From Diphasiastrum complanatum (taxonomy: Eukaryota > Streptophyta > Lycopodiopsida > Lycopodiales > Lycopodiaceae): a DNA stretch of 64,000 nt. The notes beneath the pieces are model-generated. The model had not been told where the DNA came from. It was given only the letters and a program-made list of their open reading frames with translations, and did not search any database. Numbering within the stretch: position 1 is the first letter of the stretch; each line of letters starts with the position of its first letter. Made by a program: the position numbers and the translations under genes. The stretch lies in contig MU832207.1 of NCBI GenBank assembly GCA_029204225.1, forward strand, positions 18,205 through 82,204, written 5' to 3'. This document shows positions 33,326 to 43,606 of the stretch, in pieces.

Positions 33326-34677
33326 GAGTTAGAGATACACTGTCTCTAGGTCGTGCTTCTAAAGGCATGAAAACTATTTATTGGCTAGAGAGTTTGGTTT
33401 TGGCTGATAAAACATCCTTAGGATCATTCTATTAGATAACTAGTGGAAATGTCAACCACCCTTGTAATGGCATGACAAGATAGAGTAGTGGTGCTATATC
33501 CCCGTGTTGTTGTTTTCTTGAAACCAATCCTCCATTGAAAAAACATGTAACACTTTGATAACATGTTTGAAGATTACGTAGGATCTCATGCAATAGACAG
33601 ATCACAAATACAATCACTATAGCTCAAGCACCTCAAGCTTTCAAAGATGGCACAACAAAAGTAAATGAATTAACAAAGGAAAACATTAGACATAGGAAAC
33701 ACACAAACTACATGTCCTTGTCAAGTGTCCTAAGCTAGCTTAGCATGGCCAAATTTGATTGACAAATTCAAGACATGTCCTCGAGTATAACAAGTATTGT
33801 AAATAACAATGTACAACATATTTTACTATGTGTGGCTACTTAACTAATCCAAGTAGCTAGTTGCGGAATGACTAATATGTTGATAGTGGGTCATGCCTCG
33901 GTCACTACCAAATAAAATAGTAAACTAGATAAATAGTGAATCTAATTCAACTATACAATACTACAGTTTTAGACATCAAATACATTAGACTGAATCTATT
34001 TCTTAACAGAATCTATGTTAAAATTTCCAAGGGGTTGAATTTTTAGCTCACAATGGTATATTCCAAGGAGAGGAAGTCTAAATAAAACACTTTTCCATTC
34101 AAGATATAGACAAACACTTTTCACTTCAATCTCAAAGCTTTGATAATATGAATCTTAGTAAGAAGATTCACCAAATACTTTGCAAGTGCAAGGACTTTTT
34201 TCCAGCTGACACTTTACTAAGTCAACTCCACAACTCATGATGGAAAAATATGAAATTTATTCAAAAACTACAATTTACACAAAACATAATGTCATTCCCA
34301 TTTTATCTCTCTTTTTACGGTTTATTTTCATGAAAGAAGTCTAGACTCTAAGGGACTTAGCATTCATACATATGAAATTCTTGTAGTGATAATTCACTTT
34401 GTACAGCTCCAAGAATACCAACTTACATTTTGTTTTGTTTTTCTTTCTTTAAAACATTATGTACTCGATTTTAAAAGACCATCCCAATGCATGCATATTT
34501 AAGCCTCATAGGGTTCTTTAGAAAAGTGCAATAAATTATTATCTATAGTAGTATCTTCTCCTGAAGATGAGGACACTTGCAGATTCATCCTTCTAGTCTT
34601 CTTGGGAGCTATAGCTGTAGATTACTCCTAGGGGCCTTTTGCTTATGAGGCCTCTTAGTGGAGAGGTTAGTCCTATC
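33326..34677 (-). pseudogene. Degraded minus-strand Copia-like 3' region
   Basis: Weakly preserved. Around 34190-34130 the minus strand reads KYLVNLLTKIHIIKAL, like the end of Copia RNase H (DIFTKxL), and a possible LTR start TGTTAAGAAATAG lies near 34014. The H insertion at 34678 splits this unit: its flanking CTATC reappears at 39541. No intact gene is present; 33330-34000 shows nothing else I can support. Confidence 0.4.
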
Positions 34678-35514
34678 TGTGAAAAATGCAAAAATAAGCT
34701 TGGTAGAGGCCAAAAATCATGTATATAGGATGATTACACATGTGTGGAGCCTATTCTCACGTGTGAAAATAGTGTACTTGTCATGTACCATAATCATATA
34801 GGTTTTACATATGATTTAATTCAAGTTCTAGTGGCTAAAAAGGCCAAAAACTAGTTTTCTAGACATATGACACATGGCATCAATTTATTGATTGCATGAG
34901 TCACATCCTTTGGTCAGGTGTCATATCACATGTGTAGAGGACAGCTTACATGTGTGGAATAAGCTGAAGTAGGCAAATTTTGACTTCTAGAAGATTTCCA
35001 AGTAGATCTCCATATAGAAGGAAAATGGACCAAAAGTGCTCAAAATAGAAGGTTTTGTCCAAGTGTTAGTTTTGCATAATGAATCATCATATGACAAAGC
35101 ACCTTCACACATGTGGGATTAGAGGGATGATCAGTACCACGAGCTCCCACTTATTGTATATATAGAGCCACATTTGGCCATAATCAGTGTGAGACACCAA
35201 TCTTGGTTTTGGAAGCAATTTTGAGTGATTCTCTCCATTTGTCTACATTTGTTTTGATTGTTTTGAGGTTCTATCAATGTGTACTTGATTTTCAGGTTGG
35301 AGTCCGTACTCAGACAATGTTTCACACGTGTGAAACCATAAAGTACACTTACCTTCAATTAGTGATTGTTCTTGCTAGGATTTTGTGTCTAGAATTGATC
35401 TAGATTGATCTTAATCTGAAGTAGATTGATAGATCAAGTAATCTAACAACCAATCCCTCTTGAGGATCAGATTAGGATCCACTCACTCTTGGTCTTTTTT
35501 GTACTTTTTCCACA
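34678..35514 (+). repeat. 5' LTR of H with clustered CACRTGTG sites
   Basis: TGTGAAAAATGC...TTTTTCCACA. TATA box TGTATATATAGA at 35155-35166. CACATGTG or CACGTGTG sites near 34737, 34758, 34928, 34948, 35106 and the palindrome TTCACACGTGTGAA at 35321-35334. Confidence 0.9.
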
Positions 35515-37107
35515 TGGTATCAAAGCCTAGTACAAGAGGTTTTGGTGAAATTGATAGGGTTAATCCAAATCAAAGCCAAAATTAGCAGTTTTTTGAAAAA
35601 GTAGCCAAATTTTGTGTAGCAAGTTAGATTTGATAGATATCCTCAAAATTTTTGGTCCAGATCTTGTTGTGGGCTGTAGGAACCCTTTTCACACGTGTGA
35701 GACTGTACAGCTCCGGTTTTGACTAAGAAATTTCAAAATTTTATAGAATTTGACTCACATACCCAATTTGAATGATTTTTGGAACAAAATTGAGCATTTT
35801 CTATAAAGAATCTAATCGTTTGATTAGTTTTTGGATTAGATCAGCCAATAAATTGATGCTTGAATTAGGTGCATTAATTGATTATCTCTGATTTTTTGAG
35901 TGCATGTTGAAGTTGAGAGAGATTTTGCTAGAAATCATAGATTTAGGAGTGATATGCAAGGTGAGAGGTTGAAATCCATTGTACCATCACTCTAGATTTG
36001 TTCAAGAGTGATAGGGTCATGTTTAGAAGCATCAATTTGCTAGAAAACATCCTTGGATCTATCCTCCAAGTGAAACCTTCGAGAGTTTCTAGTGCATATA
36101 GAGCATCTGTGCAAATCTTTTGTAGAATTTGACATAGATTGGCTTCAATTGAAAGGTCTAGAAAAGAGATTGAGATCCAAGTCACATTATTCAATCCTAC
36201 TCAATTTGTTTTGAGTGTTTGTGAAGTTTGAAAAGAGTCATTAAGGTGTCTATGGCAAATGTGTAGAGAGAGATCCAATTTTCTAAGAGTTCCTTCCTTT
36301 GTAGAAGGCAAGATCTAGAAGCTCATTTTGTGTTGTTATTGGTGGAGAATTTGTATTCTCCTAGGTGATCAAATCTTTCTAAGTGGCATTAGCTCTTTGA
36401 AGCACAATATCTTAGTGAGAAAAATCACAACTTTTGATTTTGAATTTCATTCCAAGTCTTAAAAGGTAGAGTAATTGATGGAATCCAATATGAGTGATTG
36501 AATTCAATTTATTGAGCAAAAATTGACATAGCATGTATGAAACCCAAATTAGTTCTATTCAACTTTCTTTGTGAGAGTGTGAGGGTCAATTTGTGATCCC
36601 ATTGGATGTCTATAATGAGGAGGAGTCCATATTTGAGTATTCATGCTTGATTGAGATCTTTGTGAATCTCTAGTTGTCTAATTTTTAAGCTTTGTGAAAA
36701 ATTAGTGGTTGTCAAATCAAATCAAATTCATTCTAAATCTCAAGAGTGAGATTATTGGGTCAAGAGTGAATCCAAAAGAAGTGATTAAGTTTGATTTTCA
36801 TGTGTTTGAAAGAAAACCCATCTTTTGTTCAAGAATCTCAAGTGTTGAGAGAACTAGTCAAGTGAAAAGGAAAATTTAGGTGTCAAATCTTTTTCATATC
36901 CATTTCAACTTTCAAAAGAAAGAGTCATTGGCAGTTGATGAGTCCAATAGGAGATTGGATCTGATTTCTTTAGTGATTTGATTCAAAGATTGTGTGCTTT
37001 TGTCTTAGTGATCAAAGCAAAGTTTCCAAGTGACTAGTCATTATTGTGAAGATTGATTCTTAGGTTTGTGAGCTAGATCTTTTGTAGATCATTCTAGATT
37101 ATTTAAG
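35515..37107 (+). other. Primer-binding site and long leader of H
   Basis: TGGTATCAAAGCCTAGTAC at 35515, then about 1.6 kb without supported coding sequence. The frame at 35943-36194 on the minus strand is not convincing. Confidence 0.7.
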
Positions 37108-38567
37108 ATGTTCAAATCTAGTCTCTTGAAAGTCACAAATTACATTTGTAGAATCATATCACAGGTTTTTATTCACATGGCATCAATAGGTGGCATCTTA
37201 TTGAAGGAAAGAAAGAATCCTGAGTGCAACCTTTGTGGCAAGGGAGGATATTTTTTCTCAAGATACTACAAAAAGAAGACCAGTCCATCCAAGAAGAACC
37301 AAAGCAAGGGGGCCACGATGAAGGATGGAGCTTCAAGTTCGAAATGCAAATACAAGAAGGACAAGTCCAAGAGAAGGTGTTTCCTTTGTGGAAAGGTGAA
37401 TGAGGCTTGGAGTCTCACAAGGACTTGCAAGATTTGTCTTCAAGAGTCCATCACAACACATGTCAAATCTTTTGAAATTTTTCATTTGGAAGTGCATTGT
37501 TTGGTTCAAGATGCAAAGATAGATGTCACTTTCATGAAAGTAACTTGGATTTATTTTATGTCCTTGGAAAGTATTTTATTATCCAAGAGAAATCAATCAA
37601 GAATAAGGAGCAATCACAAAATGAAAATAGTTTCATTTATGCTCTCATGTCAACTTATGAAGAACCATTTTGCTTTGAAGAGATTTTTGTATCTCAAAGG
37701 TGGATTAAGGCAATACTAGTTGAGTGTGATGCTTTATAAGATAGCAAAATATATTTTCCTTGTAAGTTTACATTAGTTATGAAGTCAAGGAAATGGAAAT
37801 ATCTTCATAATGTAGGATCTTTTGGTTTCAATAAGATCATGAATGATGTGTTCATTCATAAAGATGAAAATTGTAAATTTTCAATCTTAAAGGCAAGTTG
37901 TAAACTTCTTATGAGAATAAGTGAAGCATCCAAAGTGGACACTTATGTCCATAAGCAAGTAGTTAGCCTTATTGAGATGAAAATACCTTTTGATTTCAAT
38001 ATTGGAAAAATCATGCCAAGTTGTGGTGATTTTTGGACTTATGTTTTGAAATTGATTTTAAATCAATTAGAAGGCAAATGGTAATTTCATCAAATGTATG
38101 CTCTTGAGTCATGCAAGAGCAAAAGTGATTTGTTCACTCATAGTTTGAAAATTTGTATTGAGCGAAATTGTAAACTCTTTATGAGAGTAAGTGAGTCATC
38201 TTCTAAAGACACTTATCTCCATAATGAGGTATTTACCCTCATTGGATCTGAGATTAGGATGGTAAACAAGCATGAAGATATATTGCAAACACTTTGTTAT
38301 TATAGCATGCATAGTCTTGCCAATTTGGATGAGACTAATTCTCTAGATCGTAGTAACATGATGTTAGATCTTTGTGATCCTAATAAATCAAAAATAAATC
38401 TTTATTTTCTCATGGAGGAGCATGCACATGAAGAAGGAGCAAGCCTCAAAGTCAAGCATCTACATGAAACCTGGAAGGAATCGATTTTGGAGGTGCTAGG
38501 ATGGTGCAAAGCTCTCAAGTTCATCAAAGATGTCAACATCAAAGAGGCAATATCATGGATATGGTGA
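37108..38567 (+). pseudogene. H internal reading frames: degenerate zinc knuckles plus unknown repeated domain
   Basis: The first part (from 37108) has two knuckle-like patches, CNLCGKGGYFFSRYYKKK and RRCFLCGK, around a lysine/serine-rich region (KKTSPSKKNQSKGA), resembling a gag C-terminus. Downstream is an unknown protein: FIYALMSTYEEPFCFEEIF, MKSRKWKYLHN, FNKIMNDVFIHKDENCK. A motif CKLLMRISEASKVDTYVHK (near 37900) recurs as CKLFMRVSESSSKDTYLHN (near 38170), a protein-level repeat. The last frame (38094-38567) ends LKFIKDVNIKEAISWIW. The frame is interrupted near 37735 and 38080. A longer version of this protein (317 open codons) survives in the inverted copy at 39855-40808. I do not recognise the family. 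Confidence 0.5.
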
Positions 38568-38703
38568 TTTTAGATCAACATCAAGCTCATTGGCTGATCT
38601 TCACACCTTTTGAACCAGCAAAGACCAATTCAGCCCATGGAGTCAAGTTTTAGATCATCATGTTTTTCCATCAAGCTAGATTTACCAAGCTAGATTTTTG
38701 AGG

Positions 38704-39540
38704 TGTGAAAAATGCAAAAATAAGCTTGGTAGAGGCCAAAAATCATGTATATAGGATGATTACACATGTGTGGAGCCTGTTACCACGTGTGAAAATAGTG
38801 TACTTGTCATGTACCATAATCATATAGGTTGTACATATGATTTAATTCAAGTTCTAGTGGCTAAAAAGGCCAAAAACTAGTTTTCTAGACATATGACACA
38901 TGGCATCAATCTATTAATTGCATGAGCCACATCCTTTGGTTAGGTGTCATATCACATGTGTAGAGGACATCTCACGTGTGTGGAATAAGCTGAAGTAGAC
39001 GAATTTTGACTTCTAGAAGATTTCCAAGTAGATCTCCATATAGAAGGAAAATGGACCAAAAGTGCTCAAAATAGAAGGTTTTGTCCAAGTGTCAGTTTTG
39101 CATGATGAATCATCATATGACAAAGCACCTTCACACATGTGGGATTAGAGGGATGATCAATACCACGAGCTCCCACTTATTGTATATATAGAGCCACATT
39201 TGGCCATAATCAATGTGAGACACCAATCTTGATTTTGGAAGCAATTTTGAGTGATTCTCTCCATTTGTCTACATTTGTTTTGATTGTTTTGAGGTTCTAT
39301 TAATATGTACTTGATTTTCAGGTTGGAGTCCATACTCAGACAATGTTTCACACGTGTGAAACCATAAAGTACACTTACATTCAATTAGTGATTGTTCTTG
39401 CTAGGATTTTGTGTCTAGAATTGATCTAGATTGATCTTAATCTGAAGTAGATTGATAGATCAAGTAATCTAACAACCAATCCCTCTTGAGGATCAGATTA
39501 GGATCCACTCACTCTTGGTCCTTTTTGTACTTTTTCCACA
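38704..39540 (+). repeat. 3' LTR of H
   Basis: 837 bp, same ends as the 5' LTR, followed by target duplication CTATC. Confidence 0.9.
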
Positions 39541-40845
39541 CTATCAAGGGGAACATCTCTAGGTGTGAGATTGCTCTCCATTGTCACAGTTTGCAGTACC
39601 TATCCCTCATTCTAAACAAAAGATAAAAATATTTGGATGTTATGGTTACTTGCTTAGTATGAATAGAAAGCAAAAAAGAAAATCTCAAAGAATAGGATCT
39701 ATGAAGAGTTTGTCAATGCACCAAACAAGATATTACCCAAACCAGTCAAGAGCATACATTTGATGAAATAACCATTTGCTTTCTAATTGATTTAAAATCA
39801 TTTTCAACCTTTTAAGAACATCATCTATGTTCTCAACAGAGACTTCATACTCAACTAGTATGGCTTTACTCCAATTTTGAGATGCAATGATCTCACTAAA
39901 GCAGATTTATCAAATGACATAGGAGAAGTAAGTATGAGATGTATACCACATGAGGTATGCTCCTCTTTCCCTTGAAATGTGAGCCACATGGACTCAACCA
40001 TGTTTCTTGAGATTCTTTTTGGAATCACAACTTGAGAAGGTCTCTCCTCCTCAATCCATGACATACTTGAACCTTGAGAAGGTTCCTTAAGATCCTCTTC
40101 ATGATGCTCCTTTTTGATGGAAATCCATGACCTCCATGTCTCATAATAATCACAACAAGTATGACCATTCAATATGCACTTCCTATGATTATCAAGATTA
40201 CTTATGCTAGAAACATAAGTCCAAAAATCACCACAACTTGGCATGATTTTTCCAATATTGAAATCAAAAGGTATTTCCATCTCAATAAGGCTAACTACTT
40301 GCTTATGGATATAAGTGTCCACTTTGGATGCTTCACTTATTCTCATAAGAAGTTTACAACTTGACTTTAAGATTGAAAACTTACAATTTTCATCTTTATG
40401 AATGAACACATCATTCATGATCTTATTGAAACCAAAAGATACTAAACTATGAAGATATTTCCATTTCCTTGACTTCATAACTAATGCAAGCTTACAAGGA
40501 AAACATATTTTGCTATCTTTTAAGGTATCACACTCAACTAGCATTGCCTTAAGCCACCTTTGAGATACAAAAATCTCTTCAAAGCAAAATAGATCTTCAT
40601 AAGTTGACATGAGAGCATAAATGAAACTATTTTCATTTTGTGATTGATGCTCCTTATTCTTGATTGATTTCTCTTGGATCATAACAATAAGTTTGAACTT
40701 TTCTAAAGTTCCAAGCAAAATACTTTCCAAGGACATAAAATAAATCCAAGTTACTTTCATGAAAGTGACATCTATCTTTGCATCTTGAATCAAACAATGC
40801 ACTTCCAAATGAAAAATCTCAAAAGATTTGACATGTGTTGTGATG
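39541..40845 (-). mobile_element. H-related minus-strand element N, left piece
   Basis: The reverse complement matches H interior sequence (37440-38095), then diverges near 39770. It is interrupted at 40846 by Copia I and continues at 52632-53060 with the knuckle-encoding part. It is also interrupted by H itself at 39540. Thus an H-family relative was the target of both H and I. Confidence 0.7.
39855..40808 (-). CDS. Unknown 317-codon open frame in element N
   Basis: The longest intact version of the protein seen in H. It reads MEVHCLIQDAKIDVTFMKVT, then QNENSFIYALMSTYEDLFCF, MKSRKWKYLHSLVSF, CKLLMRISEASKVDTYIHK, CGDFWTYVSSISNLDNHRK and a C-terminal half not in H (ETWRSWISIKKEHHEEDLKE, PKRISRNMVESMWLTFQGKE). 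The true start is upstream: the H counterpart runs in from knuckle-like sequence, here displaced by Copia I. No catalytic motif is recognisable. It may be a gag relative or captured host sequence; the SEAS.VDT motif also occurs in the 3' segments of D and E. Confidence 0.45.
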   Translation of the reverse strand: MEVHCLIQDAKIDVTFMKVTWIYFMSLESILLGTLEKFKLIVMIQEKSIKNKEHQSQNENSFIYALMSTYEDLFCFEEIFVSQRWLKAMLVECDTLKDSKICFPCKLALVMKSRKWKYLHSLVSFGFNKIMNDVFIHKDENCKFSILKSSCKLLMRISEASKVDTYIHKQVVSLIEMEIPFDFNIGKIMPSCGDFWTYVSSISNLDNHRKCILNGHTCCDYYETWRSWISIKKEHHEEDLKEPSQGSSMSWIEEERPSQVVIPKRISRNMVESMWLTFQGKEEHTSCGIHLILTSPMSFDKSALVRSLHLKIGVKPY

Positions 40846-40851
40846 GACTCT

Positions 40852-41123
40852 ATTAGAATTAAAGTAGAATCACTGTGTTACTGTACTGTGGGTCCTATCA
40901 ATGGATAAGGATCAGTTGGCCTCGCCATGAGGCAAGTCAACAGGACACGCGTCCCGCCAACGGCAACCTAGGTCATGCATGGGTTGCCTGAGTGAACAAC
41001 TATATGTACAATGTAATTTCATTTTGAGAAATATAGTTGCTATGTGAGCTTGCTATGGAGAGTGTTTTCTGTCTGTGTTACTATCTAGCATGATCTGTGT
41101 TCTTGTGCAAAGCAAATTCTAAG
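40852..41123 (+). repeat. 5' LTR of Copia I
   Basis: About 272 bp, nearly the same as 52360-52631; contains GACACGCGTCCCGCCAACGG. Confidence 0.88.
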
Positions 41124-42433
41124 TTGGTATCAGAGCTGTACAGGGAATGTACACAGTACAACATCGCCGTTGAAGAGAGCTTCGGGAGAATTGTCTTCTG
41201 AGAGTTCGGGGTTTACGGAGGGTTGAAGACGGAAAGAGAAGCATTGGTGCATGGTTTCTAATTTATAGAGGCTTGCTAAGCTCAGCAGAGAGATTATTAG
41301 CCTGTGCATAGCATCAGACAGAAAAAAATCTGGTGAGAAATTGACAATTTTGAAGCCAGCTGAAAATTGAAACCAGGCCTGGGATTACGGTTTTTGTACA
41401 TAACTGGTGATTTCTTCGCTGTTTGTGCACCGTTTTGGATGCCGTAAGGACAGGAAGGAAGCCAATCACATTGTCAACCAGCCATGGAGAGATTTTGAGG
41501 TTTATATCAGAGATTTGTCTCCAAACAGTTAACCTAGCAGATTTGTAGTAAAAAGGTGAAAAAAAGCCACTTTGTCAAGTTGAGCTAAAATCATCGTTTC
41601 TCCACGGAATTTCTTGAGTGAACACTCTACAGTCTTGGAATCAGTAGGGCGATCCTACTTCAGGTCTCATATTGTGCTCAAAACGATCCACAGGCGAGTT
41701 AGATTAGACAATTTTGAGAGTGGGGAGGCACGGCCGCAGACAGGGAGGTCGCGGGCTATTCGCGCGCCCAACGCGATGGATACTTTAGTGTCTTGAAGAC
41801 CATAGCGACTGTAGGAGCGCGGTTCAATGTCCAGATGCAGTTTGGACCTTTGGATGAGGTGTCAAATGCATCAACGGTCCAAAACTTGTGATGAGAGAGA
41901 AATTTGGACCACAAGATTTGGTTCAGCCATTGGATGAGCTTTGAACATGGCCCTGAAGAAGTGAAGTGCATTTTGGCCTTCAACTTCATTAAAAATTTTC
42001 ATACTGAAAGTTGAGTTGGGTCCCTTCACAAGTGAAGAGTGAAGTTTCTTGAAGGTGAAGAAACAGCGCAAAAACTAGAAAAGTCCCTATTTTTGGATCC
42101 TTTGCCCGTTTTGACTCAAATGAATGGCTATAACCTCCAAACGAAGGGCACTCGGACTGTACCTGCAAGTACGGTACAACAAAACAGAGTGATTGCAGTG
42201 GAGAAAATGTTTGGAGTATGTCAAAATTGATTTCACCATTCCACTGGGCACGTTGTTGGGAGTTGACGACTGAGTGCATTTCGGAAGGCGACGCCGATTT
42301 GGCTTTTAAATTGGTGGAAAAGCGGCGAGTGGCCTGGTAGGGGAAAAAGTGAAGGTCATTATTTTCAACTTCTGACAAGTTGTCTTCGGCATACTGTTCT
42401 TAGCCTAAGGCAGAAGTTTCAAGCAATTTTGCG
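41124..42433 (+). other. Primer site and leader of Copia I
   Basis: Primer site at 41125, then 1.3 kb of untranslated leader. GC content is locally higher near 41720-41800. No frame here is convincing. Confidence 0.7.
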
Positions 42434-42953
42434 ATGGCAAACATGGGAGAGTCCATTTTGAGTGAAAGTAGCAAATTGGATGGGATTTCCAACTATGCAG
42501 TGTGGAAATTCAAAATGAAAAATATACTGATGGAGAAAGACGTGTGGGAAGTCATCAGAGGTGATGAGAGAAGACCGCCAAATGAAGCAGACATCAAAGT
42601 GTTCGACAAAAAGATGAGAAAAGCTTTGACCTTCATTAACTTGTCAGTGGGAGATCACATCATTACCCACATTTGTGATGCTATTACACCCAGACAGGCA
42701 TGGGATGTGCTAAAGGAGCATTTTGAGACATCAAATCCGTCAAGAATCATGTTTTTGAAGTCAAAGTTGAATAGTGCCCGCACGGAGCAAGGAGAGCACA
42801 TTCAGACATACATGACCAGAATCAAGATAATGAGAGATGAACTACATTCTATTGGTGAGTGCATACGTGATGTGGAGCTAGTGCACAATGCATTGTGTGG
42901 CATTGCAAAACCCTATCAGATGTTTGTGAGTGGAATAGCATCAAGAGAAAGAT
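42434..42953 (+). pseudogene. Copia I gag, N-terminal part
   Basis: Reads MANMGESILSESSKLDGISN then YAVWKFKMKNILMEKDVWEV, a typical Copia gag (UBN2/retrotran_gag) start: the W-K-F-K-M block, then PRQAWDVLKEHFETSN and MRDELHSIGE. It would form the capsid of the virus-like particle. It is intact for about 174 codons and then cut after ASRERL by element J. The host frame resumes at 48819 with PTFDEL, which restores the usual order. Confidence 0.85.
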
Positions 42954-43606
42954 TGTGAAAAACTCAGATCCAAAAGATGCTAAAGTTTCATAAAGATCTT
43001 GGCCATGGAAGTTATGCACATCTAGATTGAAAAAATGATAGAAATTGTGATGTTAAGCATACTAAACATCAACTAAACATCAAAATCTGATCATAAGCTT
43101 CCACAAACAGAAACTTGCTGTCCCTGTCCGTACTTCAGAGCCTACAACCTGCATTTCACACGTGTGAAGCCATAGCAACAAAGAAATCACAATTCTAGTG
43201 GCTAGAATGCAAGATATGAACAAAAAAGTGAGAGAGAAGAAGATGGACCTTCAAAGAGCATAACATTCATTCAATAGAATGAAAATGAGATGTGTACATA
43301 CTCGTGGAGATGGCTATTTATAGCAGCCATAGTGCCTCTTGGCCACTTGTCTTATGATAGGCTAAAATTGGGGTCCAATAGGATTCACCCATATACCTAG
43401 AAATTTGGTCAAATAGGAATGCACCAAATTATGAGCCAATAGAAGAGCTCCACACTCGACCTCCTCTAATTAATGTGACCTCAAAAGTAGTGTACACATA
43501 CTTTGGGCCTCTACATACATGTATGAACCTATCTCTAACTTTTATTTGGCCATAGGCCTACAAAATCTCAAGTTAGGAAAATACTACTAGTTGACAATTT
43601 TTCACA
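42954..43606 (-). repeat. 3' LTR of Copia J
   Basis: Read on +: TGTGAAAAACTCAGATCC...CAATTTTTCACA. Includes TTCACACGTGTGAA near 43155. Confidence 0.95.

Larger units (their letters stand above)
34678..39540 (+). mobile_element. LTR element H, complete ends, no polymerase
   Basis: LTRs 34678-35514 and 38704-39540, both 837 bp, differing at about two dozen positions by eye (near 3%). The primer site TGGTATCAAAGCCTAGTAC begins at 35515. The target duplication CTATC lies at 34673-34677 and 39541-39545. The interior carries broken gag-knuckle-like and unknown sequence but no protease, integrase or RT, so it is non-autonomous. Confidence 0.9.

Noticed and set aside
41614-41796. Short frame in the Copia I leader
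   Set aside because: No domain, no conservation visible and located in the untranslated leader between primer site and gag.
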